The notes beneath the pieces were generated by a model that was not told the DNA's origin, made no database searches, and worked only from the letters and a program-made list of their open reading frames with translations. DNA of 64,000 bases from assembly GCA_009746045.1 (NCBI GenBank), contig RPFO01000406.1, positions 3,283,701 through 3,347,700 on the forward strand. Direction: 5' to 3'. This stretch comes from Mesostigma viride. Lineage: Eukaryota > Streptophyta > Mesostigmatophyceae > Mesostigmatales > Mesostigmataceae. Below, piece by piece: positions 1-12,141 of this stretch (position 1 is the first letter of the stretch; each line of letters begins with the position of its first letter). The position numbers and the translations under genes were made by a program.

Positions 1-548
1 CTGTACCAGGGCATGCCATATCAGTATCACCAGCACCATTAAGCAGCGGCGCCTGCAGCTCGTAGACGTAGGGCACCTAGCTCGCACCAACCGCCAGGTA
101 GACACCTCGTGAACGTGGCCCCCCCGCAGGACTGCGACCAGCTCAGCCTGGCCGGCACCTCCTGACGTGGGCCGGGCCCCCTAATGTTAGACGCCGCAAG
201 GCCCGCACCTTCAAAGAACAGCTAGTAGAGGACATGGGGGGCCTAGGCCTCTCCGTGATTTGGAAGAAGATGATGGACAAGGCCAAGTGGGCCCAGGTCA
301 GGCATAGAGGACAACGAGCCCCCCCCTGTGGGGAAGCGCCCGCGTGTGCAAGCCGGCCGTGGGAGGCACGCCAGTGCTGTATAGATAGATGTTGGTGTTA
401 GTCATGCTGTTAGATAGATGTCGTAGGTAGCTGATGTAGATAGCTTAGACCGTTAGGACTGTTTGCACCCACCCATCCACCCATCGGGGTTGATGCTCCG
501 TGACTCCCCAACGGGAGCACGAGTCTAATTCATTAATTAATTAATTAA
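1..548 (+). mobile_element. 3' end of a non-LTR (LINE-like) retrotransposon
   Basis: A frame from about 195 to 400 reads RKARTFKEQLVEDMGGLGL and then WKKMMDKAKWAQVRH. This resembles the extreme C-terminus of many LINE ORF2 proteins (arginine-rich start, then a W..+A..W helix). It is followed by a short 3' UTR and a terminal block at about 494-530 that can fold as a nested hairpin (inner stem CTCCC/GGGAG), then a TTAA-rich tail ending near 548. The same terminal block recurs at about 12030, 18840 and 40610, always next to a TTAA/AATT-type tail, which marks it as a retroposon 3' end. No reverse transcriptase core is present, so this is a 5'-truncated or window-cut copy. Confidence 0.6.
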
Positions 549-859
549 AGAGCCTCCCGCCCAGAGGATCGTGTCGAATTAAGCCTTGATATAGTCGGCA
601 AAAATGAAGAGCAGCGGGAAAAATCAGGGCAAAGGCGACGCACCTCCTCCACCAGCCGGCGCGCGACAAATAGTAACAACCATGACAGTGTTACCGCCAC
701 GATCGACGGAAACCCATCTGAGACTCACCCAGGTGTGGGTCCATCGCAGCACGGAGCCTGTGCAGCATCATGCGCATGAAGACCTTCAGCGTGGCCTGCT
801 CTGGAGGCATGGACACCCCGAGAGTCACCGGGGGCTGACGTACTCAGATCTAGACCGGC

Positions 860-1850
860 ATGCGGCAGCTGCGGGCTTCTTCAGTTGCTCTCGATACTAC
901 TGGGACGCACTACATTGATCGTGTGCATGCCGGGTGGCCAGCAGAACCATGTACAAACGGTTCCTCTATCTATCTCAGTCCATACTGCTTTCCTCATGGT
1001 GCAGGTGTGCCGTGTGCCGGCCTTGGTTCGATCGGTACGGTCTTCAGTTTCCCCACTCGATCCACCATCAAGCGTGGGGACGCAGATGGGGCCGCCCTCT
1101 ATTTCCCCAACTGAACCACCGGCCCGACATTACCGTGCTGGACTACGATGGGCAGGGTTGCCACCTGCTCATTGATGTCTCCGTGGCTCGGCCGCTTCAG
1201 TTCCAGTCGCCACATCCTCCCGTCCGGGCGGCCGGGCTGTTGATGCCGGCGCTGCTGCCGCTGTGGCCGAGCTCGACAAGTTTGCTTCCCGCTATGGCAA
1301 TGTGGGGCCCCAAGCACCGGGTCATCCCCTTTGTCCTTGAGGAGCCAGTTCAGGGCCATGGGCCCATGAAGACGGCGGAGTTTTTTCATGAGTCATGCTG
1401 CCACTGGCTCGCTGAGCGGCGGCCGGGAAGACCGCCTCGACCTCGAGGGTCAGACTGCCCCGGCCCGTCCGTCAGTGGTCTCATGTCCGGACATGGCGGG
1501 TCGTACTTAGTCGCCGGCCGTATTGGCGGCATCGCCTGTCGCGGTCCCGGCCTCGCCCTCACCGACTCATCGCCGGCACGGTCAGTGGCTGATCATGTGT
1601 CGGCCGATTATTCCGCCGCATGCGAGCCGACTTTGACGTTGCGACCGAGGCAGTGTAGCGGGTCACTTCCCCGGCCTGGTGTTGCTGCACAGCAGGGCTG
1701 TTGCCGGATGCGTGTCGGGTGTAGTTTGGTGCGGCTGTCGTTAGTTGTACCTCAGTTGTGCTCAGTGTCAGACTTGATCAATATGATCCTCACTCACTAC
1801 TCCGCAGTACATGATCATGGGCTTGCATCATGATGCCGCCATGTCGGATT
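860..1850 (+). mobile_element. Decayed LINE C-terminal region, possible restriction-like endonuclease
   Basis: The reading starting at 934 contains a degenerate Cys/His cluster (CAVC...DRYG..F) followed by RPDITVLDYDGQGCHLLIDV, a PD-X15-D-V pattern. Other frames continue with AELDKFASRYGNVG (about 1270-1310) and then HRVIPFVLEE. This order (zinc-knuckle-like cluster, PD...DV, K..RY, then a P-F/L-V-E block) is what I would expect of a PD-(D/E)XK restriction-like endonuclease at the C-terminus of site-specific LINEs. Conserved pieces sit in at least two frames, so the copy is broken. The assignment rests on motif order only. Confidence 0.4.
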
Positions 1851-3164
1851 CTTAGGCTGATTATGATTGTCTTGAGGGTTCTTCTTTTCGGGGTTTAATT
1901 TCCTTCTGTTGCATAGTGCCATTCTCACCTCCGTATTTATCATTCTCAATGAAAATGTATGCCGGACGGGACTGTCATTCAGTTAACGTATGTACGCGCT
2001 TGCGGCAGGTTGCATGCCTCTGGCCTCAAACCTCGATCCTCAAACTCGTACAGTATACATCAGGCGGGTACATACATACTGATACTGCGAGTACAGTATG
2101 CATGCGGCTGCTTCTGCTTACCCCCAAGTGGCACGCTCTTGGACAACCCCAGGTTCTGCGCACCAACGTTTTTTGGGGGTGGGTGGCAGGCAGCATTGTT
2201 CAGCATTAAATGCCTCGACATTCAATCGTCAATGCTGCACCACCATCGATATCCTGGATCCAGCTGTTTTACTACATATTCATTCCAAGTTTGCGCTTCG
2301 ACGAATGGGCGGTTTACGCTTGTGGCGCCTCCCGAGTAGCAGCCAGCTTGCGCTTGGGGCAACTGACCCTGACGCAGTGGAGTGCAGTCACCTGACAGGA
2401 ACTGGCGTTATCTACCTACATTGTTGATTCCCACAGATTCCCACGCGGCACACGTGGGCAGCAGAGAATGGACCACCGGCGTACACGTGGGAAATGGGAA
2501 TCAAACTGATGACGGACTGACCGAGGGGGGACAGCTGCAAGTCAGGGGCTCGGGGCTGAATCGCGCGGAGGCACTCCCCTCCGCTCCCGGAAATTCGACA
2601 CTCCGCTCCCGGAAATTCTGACTGGACTGATCAGTGATCAACCTCCGTTCCCGACTTCCCGTCTCGCATGGATGTCTCTGAATTCCGGGGCACAGGGTCA
2701 GATAACCGACCGCGTACGTATTTAAATGACGTAATTATTAATTAAATGCACTCGAGAAAAATCAAACAAGAAGCCAGCGATGATTCCCTTGAAAGAAACG
2801 CGGGTAGGGCAGTTGTTAGTAGAGTGTTATCGTAACAGAGCCTGCCTTCTTTAACTGCGAGACTAGTGAGGAAAAAGGGCAAGCTGTGTCACACTTCGCC
2901 ACAGACATTTTAGTTTTTGACTTCGATGGCAGAATCCCTTCTGTTGCATAGAGGCACTTGCCCACACATGCATGGCTACGGGCGAATGCTGTCCACGCGG
3001 GTCCATCGACGTCGTGGGCTGGTGTTCTAGCCTTCCAATGTCGTGCAATCGGTAATAAACTTTCTGAGGTTACAGGTGGTAAATGCGCTCAGGCCGGATA
3101 GCGAATTCTGGGGTGACTAGACAAATTATCTGGCAAAAGCCTCAAGGCACAGTACGCCCCAGAA
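1851..3164. other. Non-coding upstream region of the long gene
   Basis: No ORF here shows a recognisable family or convincing codon structure. Small features only: a short direct repeat near 2575-2620 and TTAAT-rich stretches near 2725-2750. The part nearest 3165 should hold the promoter and 5' UTR of the next gene, but no defined element can be named. Confidence 0.5.
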
Positions 3165-6100
3165 ATGTCAATGCGGGTAGCTGGCAGCGTTGCGGTTAGC
3201 CCGGAGGCCAAGTTAGAAGGAAGCGCGCTGGGGTGCGTGTCGCCATATCCTGATGCGTCCCGTCCCGCTCCTTTGCCGCCGACCCTGGTGCCTAACCTCG
3301 GAGGCAGCAGGTGCACTGGCGTCGGAAGCGGCCCCTTCCCCGGCCACATCGAGTTTGGGAACCCTGTAGCCGTTGATAACGGTGCGCTTTTCATCGTGCC
3401 GGCGCAGGGTCTCCCCGTTTTCCCTCCCCCGGCTACCGCGCCGCTTCATGAGCACGCCGATGTTCGTGCCGCGGCTGCTATCGCGGCGGCGGCCATCAGC
3501 ATGGGCCACGGCAACTTGGACCTGCAGGAACGGATCTGTAAGATGCTGTTATCCAATAGCAGCGCTCCGTTTGCCAGGGGGCCTTTGGAGGGTGCCCCAT
3601 GCGGTGACCTCATGTCTTTCCCGTTACCTCCTCCTCCCTGGCATGCCAGGCCACCGCCGCCTCCGCCGCCCCTGCCCCTGCCCTTGCCGGGTCAAGCACC
3701 CTGGCCATGCCCCCCTCCTCGTGACGCAGGGGCACCCTGGGGGCCTCAACTACCCCCACCCCCACCTGGCCAGGTGCTGCGAATGCCCTGGGGCCCACCG
3801 CCCCCTAGAGCGACCGCAAAAAGCGAGGAGCTTCCGGACTATGATTGGTCAATGTCGGGGGGGGGTGAGGTGTCGGTGCGCGCCCCTATTGCGGGGCCTC
3901 CTATGGATGTCATGTCCGGGCCAACCCCACCATCACTGGCGCTGCCACCACCACCACCCCCGCTGCCACCACCAGGGGGGTCTCCTCCCCCAGCATTGCC
4001 ACCGCTACCCCTGGATACGGCCGGCTCACCCCCTGCTCCCCCCCCTGGGCCCCCTCCCCTGTACAGCCCCTCCTCTGACTGCGCCGCATCACCTGCCTCG
4101 TCGTCTGCTTTGGTCGAGACACGGGATCTTCCCCGTCCTCCCCCTCCCCCTCCCCCACCAGGCCCCCCTCCCTCAGCTGTGCAGGGCACGGGCCTGGTGG
4201 CTAGGTTGGGGGCGACAGAGCCAGGGCCAGGGGTTACCGTCCCTGGCCCGGTCGAGCCGGGGGGGGTCGCTGCCAGCAGTAGTGGCGACGCTGGCTGCAG
4301 CAGTTTGAGTGCAAGCAATGTTGCCAGTGGTGGTGCCTGTGCGGTTGCCAGCGCAGGTACGGTTGCCAGTGCAGGTGCGGGTGCTGGTCCCGGTGCAAGT
4401 TCGAGTGCGGATGCAAGTGCCAGTGCAGGTGCGGGGGCAGGTGCGGGGGCAGGCACGGGGCCAGGCGCGGGGGCGGGTGCCAGCAGCTCCCTTGGCTCGA
4501 TAGCGTCTGGGCGGCCGAGTGCGGGTGCCCTTGTGGGCAGCGATGGCGGCAGCAGCGGCAGCAAAGCACCTGCAGGGACACCCGCTGTGTCAGGTGACCG
4601 TGGCGCGTGTGGCCTCTCACTGCTCGGTGTCTCCAGGCAAGGGGATGGCCGGGGGAGGCCTGTTGCCGGTGGACAAGAAACAGCTCCCGCGGTGCCGGCA
4701 TTAACGTCGTCCCTTCCACAGGTACCGCCACCTCCACCGCCGCCATCCTTGGTGCGTGGGGCAGGTGCGGCCCTGGCTGCGCTGCCGCCACATGGCGCGC
4801 CGCCGTCGCTTGCGTCCATGCCCGCGTGGTCCCTTCCTCCCCGCTCCCATGGCGGCGGGAGCGGTGGGGGCGGTGGAGGCGGTGGGTTCCATGTAGAGAA
4901 CGAGTGGGCGGAACTAGGGCTGGGGCTGGCGATGAAGGCGATTGGTTGGGACTCAAAACCCAGTCGCAAGGTGCTGGACCGAGGGAGCCTGCGACGAGAA
5001 CCTAGCCACCCGAACCCCCACCCCCAACCGCATCACCCCCACCAACCGCATCTCCAGGGGCCACCGCCCCCCCAACCTCTACAACCCCTCCGGCCTACGC
5101 TCGGCCTGGTCAGTGCAGCGGAGGCTGTGGCAGAGGCGCTGGCTGAGGCCAACGCGGTGTCAGAGGCGGCAGCCAGGATTAGCCAGGGGCTGGCCAACAA
5201 CAACCACAATAATAATATTATTAATACTAATAGCAGCAGCAGTCCATTGGCATCACCGGCGGCGACAGGTGCCAGCGACAAGCCGCGCAGCGTGGCGGGT
5301 GCGCCCGCCTCCGCCACCGCATCGTCCTCGTCCTCGTCCTCATCAGACCGATCCGGCAGGGGGAAAGGGATAGCCGAGAAAGTTGCCCCCAAGAAGAGCA
5401 CGGCGCACGTTCCCAAGGCACCCGTGCGGGGTGGCAGCGCCTCGAGGGCAGGTGGTGCCGGCACGCCGCCCCGCCCCACCCTGCGTAAGCTTTCATCCGC
5501 ACCCTCCTCGTTGCAGAAAGCGCATGAGTCACCGGCGCCACTCTCTACTGCGGTACCCTCAGCGACGCCGACCGCCACATGGGGGGTGGGAAAGGGGGAT
5601 GTGGCGGAGGGGCTGAATCGGGCCGAACCACGACCATCGGACGTGGATGTGAAAGTGGAGGCGAAAGGTGGAGTTACCGCGGATGCAAAAGTGGAGACGG
5701 CGAAAGCGGATGACCGTTCGGCCGCCAAGCGCACGTTTGGGGGGGTGATGGTCAGGAGTGTGGAGATCCCGCGGGGTCTGTCCTTCCGCGCGGACAAGCC
5801 GCCCGCTGCTGCCGCCGGCACAGTGACGACAACAGGGGGCGCTGCCATGGCGCCAGATGGCCGTAATACCACGGGCGGCGTGACGGCTGGTAGCAGCGGC
5901 AGCCAGAAGAAGCCCCTGGGCGCAGCAGGCGCGGTGGGAGGGGTGCCGTTCTCATCCCACTCAGCTCTGTCTGGGGCCAAGCTGCACATGGCGTGTGGTA
6001 GCACCAGACCCAGGCCCAAGCCAGGGGGGATGATGCGTCGCAGGCAACCAACAGATGCCGGGGTACCGACCGCGTTGTCGCGGTCAAAGGGTGGGCCATC

Positions 6101-9100
6101 GAAGCAAAAGGCTCGACCCGGTGCCCCCCCTACCCGGCCCTCGTTTGCCAAGCCACCGGCCGTGACCAGTCGACCGCAGCCGCCGGTCGCGGCAAATGTC
6201 GCTGCGGCCGCGTGTCCCTCCTTGTCCGCGGGCGATGTGCCCACGCAGGGGGCCAGCGCGGGGGATGTGTGCGCGCAGGTGGCCAGCCAGAAAGAGGGGG
6301 CGCGCGGGAGCGTGTCTTCGGGGGTTGTGTCCATAGGCGTGCCCGAGACAACAGGAGGAGGTGGGGTCCCTGCTGCGAGGCTCCAGGGTGGCGCAGGGAA
6401 GGGGGGAATGCAGGAGGATGGACAGCGGTGCGGGGCGGGGGCAAGCGGCGTGGCGGTGGCAGAGTCCTCTACCGCAGCGGTGCATTTGTTCCTGCGGACG
6501 GTGCAGGGGCTGGTTGGGCGGGAAAAGACAGGACCGGGGAGCGGTTCGACCCCTGAGGGGATCGCCAGCCTCGTGGGGGTTGGTGGGGAAGTCGGATCCG
6601 GTGCTGGTGGCAGAAGAGCTGGCGCCGGCAATGGAGGGAAGGAGGAGGTACGGATGACAGAAGAACCGGCAGGTACCTTTGACCAGCCGAGCAGTGCTAG
6701 GGAGGCTGGAGCTGCTAGTAGTGCGTCGCCTAGTGTGGGCATGGAGGCGCCGCCTAGTGTGGGCGTGGAGGCGCCGCCTAGTGTGGGCATGGAGGCGCCG
6801 CCTAGTGTGGGCATGGAGGTGCCGCCTAGTGTGGGCGTGGAGGCGCCGCCTAGTGTGGGCATGGAGGCGCCGCCTAGTGTGGGCATGGAGGTGCCGCCTA
6901 GTGTGGGGAAGGATAGAAGGCCTAGTGTGGGCAAAGATAGAAGGGGGAGGGGCACACGGGGGCCAGGCGGACGCCCACACGTGGGCCCGGCGCGGAGAGT
7001 CCGCGGTGCTTATGCTGCTGCCGCTGGCGCCGGGGACGACGATGCAATAGTTGACATCCTGGGTGATGACGACGATGGCAGTGGCGACCGCTGCGACGTT
7101 AGTGGTGGCCATGTGCGCGAGGAGCCAGGGGGCGGCCGTGATCCTCCGGGCGATGAAACGGGGTCCAAGGATGCTGCTGGCGTCCGCGGTGCCCCAGGCG
7201 AGGGGGACCAGGGTGTCGGCAGTGACAGCAGGGGGGAGCCTGGCTGTGCTGGTGGAGATGAGCGGGCAGCAGCACCGCCGAGGAGCGGCGGCGATGAGGG
7301 CGGCGTGTTGGGCGATGGTGAGGCGGCCCAGGAGCGCAAGGAGGGGGAAGAGCAGGAGAGGGGGAAGGAAGAGGGAAGGGTTGAGGAGGGGGAAGAAGGG
7401 CAGCACTGCCGGGGGATGTCGGGGGAGGAGCAGAGGCATGCGTACCTGCAGGAACAGGAGGCCGACGCACCCCCTGACGGCCTCAGCTATTGTCGGCGGC
7501 AGCTCGCCAAGTGGCTTCGCATGTGCGCGGAGAAAGAGGCGCGGCTACGACTCGAATGCCCTGTGGTTGGGCAGGGCGATGCAGTGGCGGGTGACGGCAC
7601 CAAGATGACCGGCAATGGCAGGGCCGGTGATTGGGTTCATCAACAGAACAAAGAGCCGGTGCTAGGCACCTCGCAAGCAGGGCCCGCCGTGCCCCCCGCC
7701 CATCGCCCCCCCCCTGCCAAGGTGGACCCGTTTGTGCTGTGGTTGGAACGGCTAAAGCAGCCGCCGCCGCTCTCCTGGCAGGGCCGGCGGCTCGGCTTTG
7801 TGGGCAACACGGCAGTCCGGCAAAAGAAGAAAGGGGGAGTGGCCAGGGGGGCAGAGGAGGGCGGTGGCCTTGGTGCTGGTGAGGTGAGGGATGTGATGGC
7901 TGCTAGTGGTGCGTGGGGTGAGGTGGTTCAGGGGGCTCAGGGGAGCGGGGCCGACGTCATCGCGGCACATGCCAGCGACGTGGATGGCGAGTACATGGGC
8001 GGGGTTGTCGCAGGCAAAGTATGCAAGCAGGCGTCCGCACCCTCTGTGGATGCCAGTGGTGCGCGGGACATGCCTACCGGAGAAGCCCCGCTTTCCAAAG
8101 ACAAGGCATGGGTGGCCGGCGGACTTGCTTCCCATGGACCTAACAAGCAGTGTCCTCCTGCCTCTCGGAAAGGGCACAGGGGCGAGCGTGCGGGGGCCAG
8201 GGGGGCAGCCGATGCCGCGGCGACGCCTGAGCAGGGCGCGGAGGGTGCCACGTTGGCTGCGCATGAGGGGGCCAACCTGGATGATGACGGAGAGCAAGGG
8301 GAGGGGGAGCGAGGCCCGGGGGGGGGAAAGGGGCAGCCCTGGGGAAGGCCCGGGCTGGCAAGGTTGCCGCGGGGGCAGTGGCTGGGACCACGGGAGCGGT
8401 GAAGAGAAGGGCGGGTGCGCGCGGGACTGCGCAGGCGGCGGACAAGGGGTCCCACAAGAAAGGCAAGTCAGACCCTGAGCCGCAGGGATTATCATCGCAG
8501 GACAATTTGCCGCCCCCGCTCACGATGGACGACGTCTCGGTGGGCGACTGGGCGGAGGTGGAGAGTGGCGAGCGCGAGCCTTGGTACGGGAAAATCATGG
8601 CGCGCGCGGCAGGGGGCTTCCGCCTGCACTGGCTTCTGCGGGTGGAGAATGTGCGCGAACAACGCCACCCTAGCTCGCGGCTACCGGATGCGCACGCGCG
8701 GCACTGGGTGTTTGTGAACGGGATTGACGTGGTCCCTTTGGAGGCCGTGCGCGAGGTGGGGACCACACTGTTCCACCGCGTGGTCAACAGGCACCTACCC
8801 ACATGGGTGGCGGACGGGGAGGAGACCGGACAGGAGAGCAAGGGGCGGGGCAAGGGGGGCGGTGCCGGAGGGGTGGCAAAGGGGGCAGCGGGGGCAAGGG
8901 CGGTGGGGGCGCGAGCAAGGGCGCCAGCAGCAAGTTATCGTTGAGGCAGAAGAGGCTCAAGTACTTACGCACGCTCAAGATATTTTGCCGCGCGGCGGAG
9001 TGCGACGGGTCGTGTGGGCATGTGCCGGACAACAGTGGGGGGGGGGCTGGAGCGAGTGGGGGTGAGGAAGAGGAAGGGGAGCGAGAGGGGGAAGAGGGGG

Positions 9101-11087
9101 AGGAGGGGAGGAGGGGGAGGAGGGAGGAGGGGGAGGAGGGGGAGGAGGGGGAGGAGGCAGCGGAGCAGGGGGGGGAGGGTATGGGGAGACCAGCCGGAGG
9201 GACGAAGAGGCCAGCGGGATCGCCAGTGGCGGGGGGAAGCATTCAAAGGGAAGGTGGCTCGCCACCGCACAAGAAAGGTAAGGTGGGTGCAGACCCTGAC
9301 AAGGCATCGCCGGGCAGGTTGCGGCCAGAGGCGGGCAGTACAAGGAATGAGCTAGAGGACTCAAAGCAGGCAGTAGCAGCCAGCGCCGCAAACACCAACC
9401 CCCAGGTGACAGCCGCCATCGAAAGGGACGCGCCCAGCCTGGCGCAGCTCCTGGCAGGAGGCGCCCCACCACCCTTCAGCTCGTCGCTGCCGGTGGGCGG
9501 CGCTCTCCCCTCTGGTGCCATATCCCGTGGGGGAGATGTTGGCGGTGGCTTGTTGGCGATGGCAGTAGCCACGGGTCAACGTGGGATGGTCTCCCCCTAC
9601 GTGCGTCCGACCTCGGTGTCCCCTCAATCAACAGGGGGTGGCCAGCGGTCGCCGGGGCTTGCGTCCGTCAGCGCACGAGGACAGGGCTCCCCATCCACCA
9701 TCGCAGCCGACGCCGAGCGCCAACGGCTACGAGAGGCCGTGTTTGATCAAGCGCAGCGACTGTGTTTGCCTGCGTCCAAGGCGCCGCCCTCGCTGGTCGC
9801 ACCCGCGCCGCTGCTGCCGCCTCCCTCGGCGGCTCTGCTGGCGACGTGCGGGGCGTCCCCCCTGATGGAGCTCCCGGCCGCCCACTGGTTGGAGGAGCTG
9901 CTGCCGCCGGCATCTGAGGCGACCGGGACGGAGATATCCGTGGCGGCGGCGGATGCCGGCGGTGTGGTCCGGGAGTGTGCGGTCGAGTCCTCGCGGTCGG
10001 GGGGCGGGGCCAGGGGCCGGAGTCGGCCCACCAGGGGGCAGGCGAGGGGGGCTGAGGGGGGGGAAATTGCGGGCAGTGGTGTGGCTGGGGATGGCAAGGA
10101 TGCGCGGCTGTTGGAGATCAGGGCCGGCGCGGCAGGGGGTAGTGCGCCAGCAAATGCCACGCTGGGGGATGGGAGGAATGGGGAGGCCAAGGGCGAGGGG
10201 GCTGGCGGCCAGCTGAGTGTGCGGCGGGCGACCCGCGTGCGGCCCGCCAGTGGGGACCCGGCCGTGTTGACGCCGACGGTGGCAGGGGGGCCCAGCGGGT
10301 TGCCTCTCGTGACCAACCTGGTGGAGGGGCGGGGCAAGACCGCGTCACCACCACGGGCCAGGGATGGCCAGGTGGCGGAGAACAGGGGGCTGAGTAAGCC
10401 CACGCTGGGCCTTGCTGGCGGCGTACCTTGCTTGCTCCCGGGTACTGGCGACGGCATCGGTATTGCGGGGACGGTTGCGGTGGGAGACAGCCCTCCCACG
10501 GCCAGCGGTGCCCCCACGGCCACCTTGCTGGGTCTTCGCAAGCACGAGGACGTGGTGCAGATGGTGTTGTCCATGATCACCTCCAAGGCGGGCAAGGGGG
10601 GGGAGAGGGGGGTGGCGCCGCGAGCGTGCCATCTGTGAACGTACCCGCCGTGCCTGTTTCGGCCGAGGAGGCGGCGAGCAGCAGCGACAGCTGTCATGCG
10701 CGCGGGCACCGGGCAAAGGGGGGTGCCAGCGGGGGCAGCCCTTCCCACACAGGGACGCGGGCGGGTGCTACCAAGCGGGGGGGGCGTGAGGAGGAGGCCA
10801 CTGTGGCGGATCGCGATGCCAGCACATTCGCTGGGGGCACGGGGGGCACGGAGCAACCAGCGGTGGGAGGTCATGGCGTGGGGGTGGAACCTGGCAGGAA
10901 CGTGCCGCAGGCGGGCGGTGAGGGGCCGGCAAGGGAGAACCGAACGGGGGGGCGGAGGACGACGCGGCTCACAGGGGCCAAGCGGCCGACACAGGAAGCT
11001 GCCGCTGTGTGCCAGCAAGCACCTAGCACTTGTGGGGCCGCCGCCACTGCGGGCCTTGCCAGGAAGAAAGGCCGGCAGGGGTATTAA
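3165..11087 (+). CDS. Very long low-complexity protein with apparent -1 frame steps, function unknown
   Basis: I do not recognise a family for the whole protein. It opens at ATG 3165 (MSMRVAG) and stays open in one frame to 8402. The coding signal then moves by -1 into the frame ending at 8944, by -1 again into the frame ending at 10638, and by -1 again into the frame ending at 11087. The steps lie near 8318-8330, 8878-8885 and 10596-10612, all in G-rich runs; joined, they give about 2640 aa. The first third is proline-rich, then Gly/Ala/Ser-rich. Residues about 1186-1260 hold an octapeptide array (PPSVGMEA type). Better-ordered parts are SYCRRQLAKWLRMCAEKEA (about 7485-7545), VDPFVLWLERLKQ (about 7720), a block at about 8518-8810 (VGDWAEV, WYGKI, HWLLRVENV, FVNGIDVVPLEAV) that could be a BAH- or Tudor-like barrel, and LRQKRLKYLRTLKIFCRAAE (about 8945). 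Lys/Arg clusters near 9200-9290 look like nuclear signals. A chromatin role is only a guess. No intron is needed to explain it. Confidence 0.6.
6719..6950 (+). repeat. 24-bp coding minisatellite (octapeptide PPSVGMEA)
   Basis: About nine units of 24 bp alternate the variants GMEA, GVEA and GMEV and end with two PSVGKDRR units. The period keeps frame in the long protein. The opposite strand is also open through the array, which is a by-product of the repeat. Confidence 0.85.
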
Positions 11088-12002
11088 ATGGGTGGGGGTT
11101 CAAGGTTAACAAGGTGGTATTGAAATGTCCATTTTTTCGAATCCGAGAAATGGTCTGCAGGGCAACTGGGATGTCGAGGGCTCCTACTGGGTGCACCGAG
11201 GTGTGCCTTCGTGGTAGCTGCATTCCCCGCTCGCCAGGTAAAGGCCGAGCGACAGTGCGTTTCATAGTAAGTGAAACGACCCATGCACAATTGCGGGTCA
11301 AGTGCATCAGACGGCAGGGGTCGTTTAATTTGCCGTGTGCAGGCGTATGTTTGCAGCCGAGGGGCTTTCCGACGTGTATATATGCGAATGGTCATGGACA
11401 TCCGAGATAATCTGCCTCAGGTCTTGTGCAAAGGACCCCGAAATCGTTTTTTGCAGGCTTGGACCAGGGGGCAGGGAATGCAGGCTTGCGTTTTTGCCAG
11501 CCACGTTACCTTGTGCATATCATAGGTTATCTGATCGTCAAACTAAAGCAGCTTTTGCTTTTGACTGTATGTTTACTGTGGATGGGTGAGGTACAGTGCT
11601 TGGTTGGGATTCTGTTTTGGGACAATGACACTGTGGCCCACAAGAGTTGTCCGAAATCCCTGTTTGATCTGGTCCCAGAATTTTTCTTTATCTGGCATCT
11701 GTAGATAGCGAGAGGACATGCATGTATATTTTCTTGTGATATTAATTTAATGATTGTTCTTTATTCGACAAGGCATAATCAATCGACAACGCACCAATCA
11801 CACGAGCTTTGTTTTGTAGGTAAACCGTCTAGGTCTCTCTCTGAACATTAGCCAGCCATAATTTTAACGTACGTCTACACGGAAATTAACTAGATAGTGT
11901 AGGCATAGCTAAGCTTAGCCTCATGCAGTGGCCCACGCCCATGTGTATGTATGCCTATGATGGGACCACTCCCGTAGCCTTTAAGTACGTAGTTAGCCAT
12001 GC
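11088..12002. other. 3' flank of the long gene, no gene seen
   Basis: The sequence turns from GC-rich coding to mixed composition directly after the stop at 11087. Only short uncorrelated ORFs are present. Part of this should be the 3' UTR. I found no clear TGTAA polyadenylation signal, the signal usual in many green algae. Confidence 0.5.
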
Positions 12003-12062
12003 TTTGTACATTAATTAATTAAGTAAAACTCGTGCCCCCGTTGGGGAGTCACGGAGAGCTTT
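12003..12062 (-). mobile_element. LINE 3' terminal hairpin block and TTAA tail
   Basis: The strand reads a TTAATTAA run followed by the reverse complement of the terminal block seen at 494-530 (core CCCGTTGGGGAGTCACGGAG). This is the 3' end of a minus-strand retroposon, with little recognisable body attached on the right before the 1.75 kb element begins. Confidence 0.6.
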
Positions 12063-12141
12063 TAATCCCTGTATGTGCACAACAGGAAGAAAGGGCAGAG
12101 ACCCCCTTTCTCCTTCATGCTAGAGGCATGCCACAGCTGCA

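Noticed and set aside
3839-7439. Long minus-strand ORFs opposite the 3.2-11 kb gene (up to 640 codons)
   Set aside because: GC-rich codons leave the antisense frames open. They have no ordered motifs, while the plus strand has the ordered segments and a long continuous frame.
8318-8944. Introns as the explanation for the frame changes in the long gene
   Set aside because: No convincing GT-AG pair restores frame near the steps without removing ordered coding sequence, and the same-sign shifts at G runs are simpler. Not excluded.
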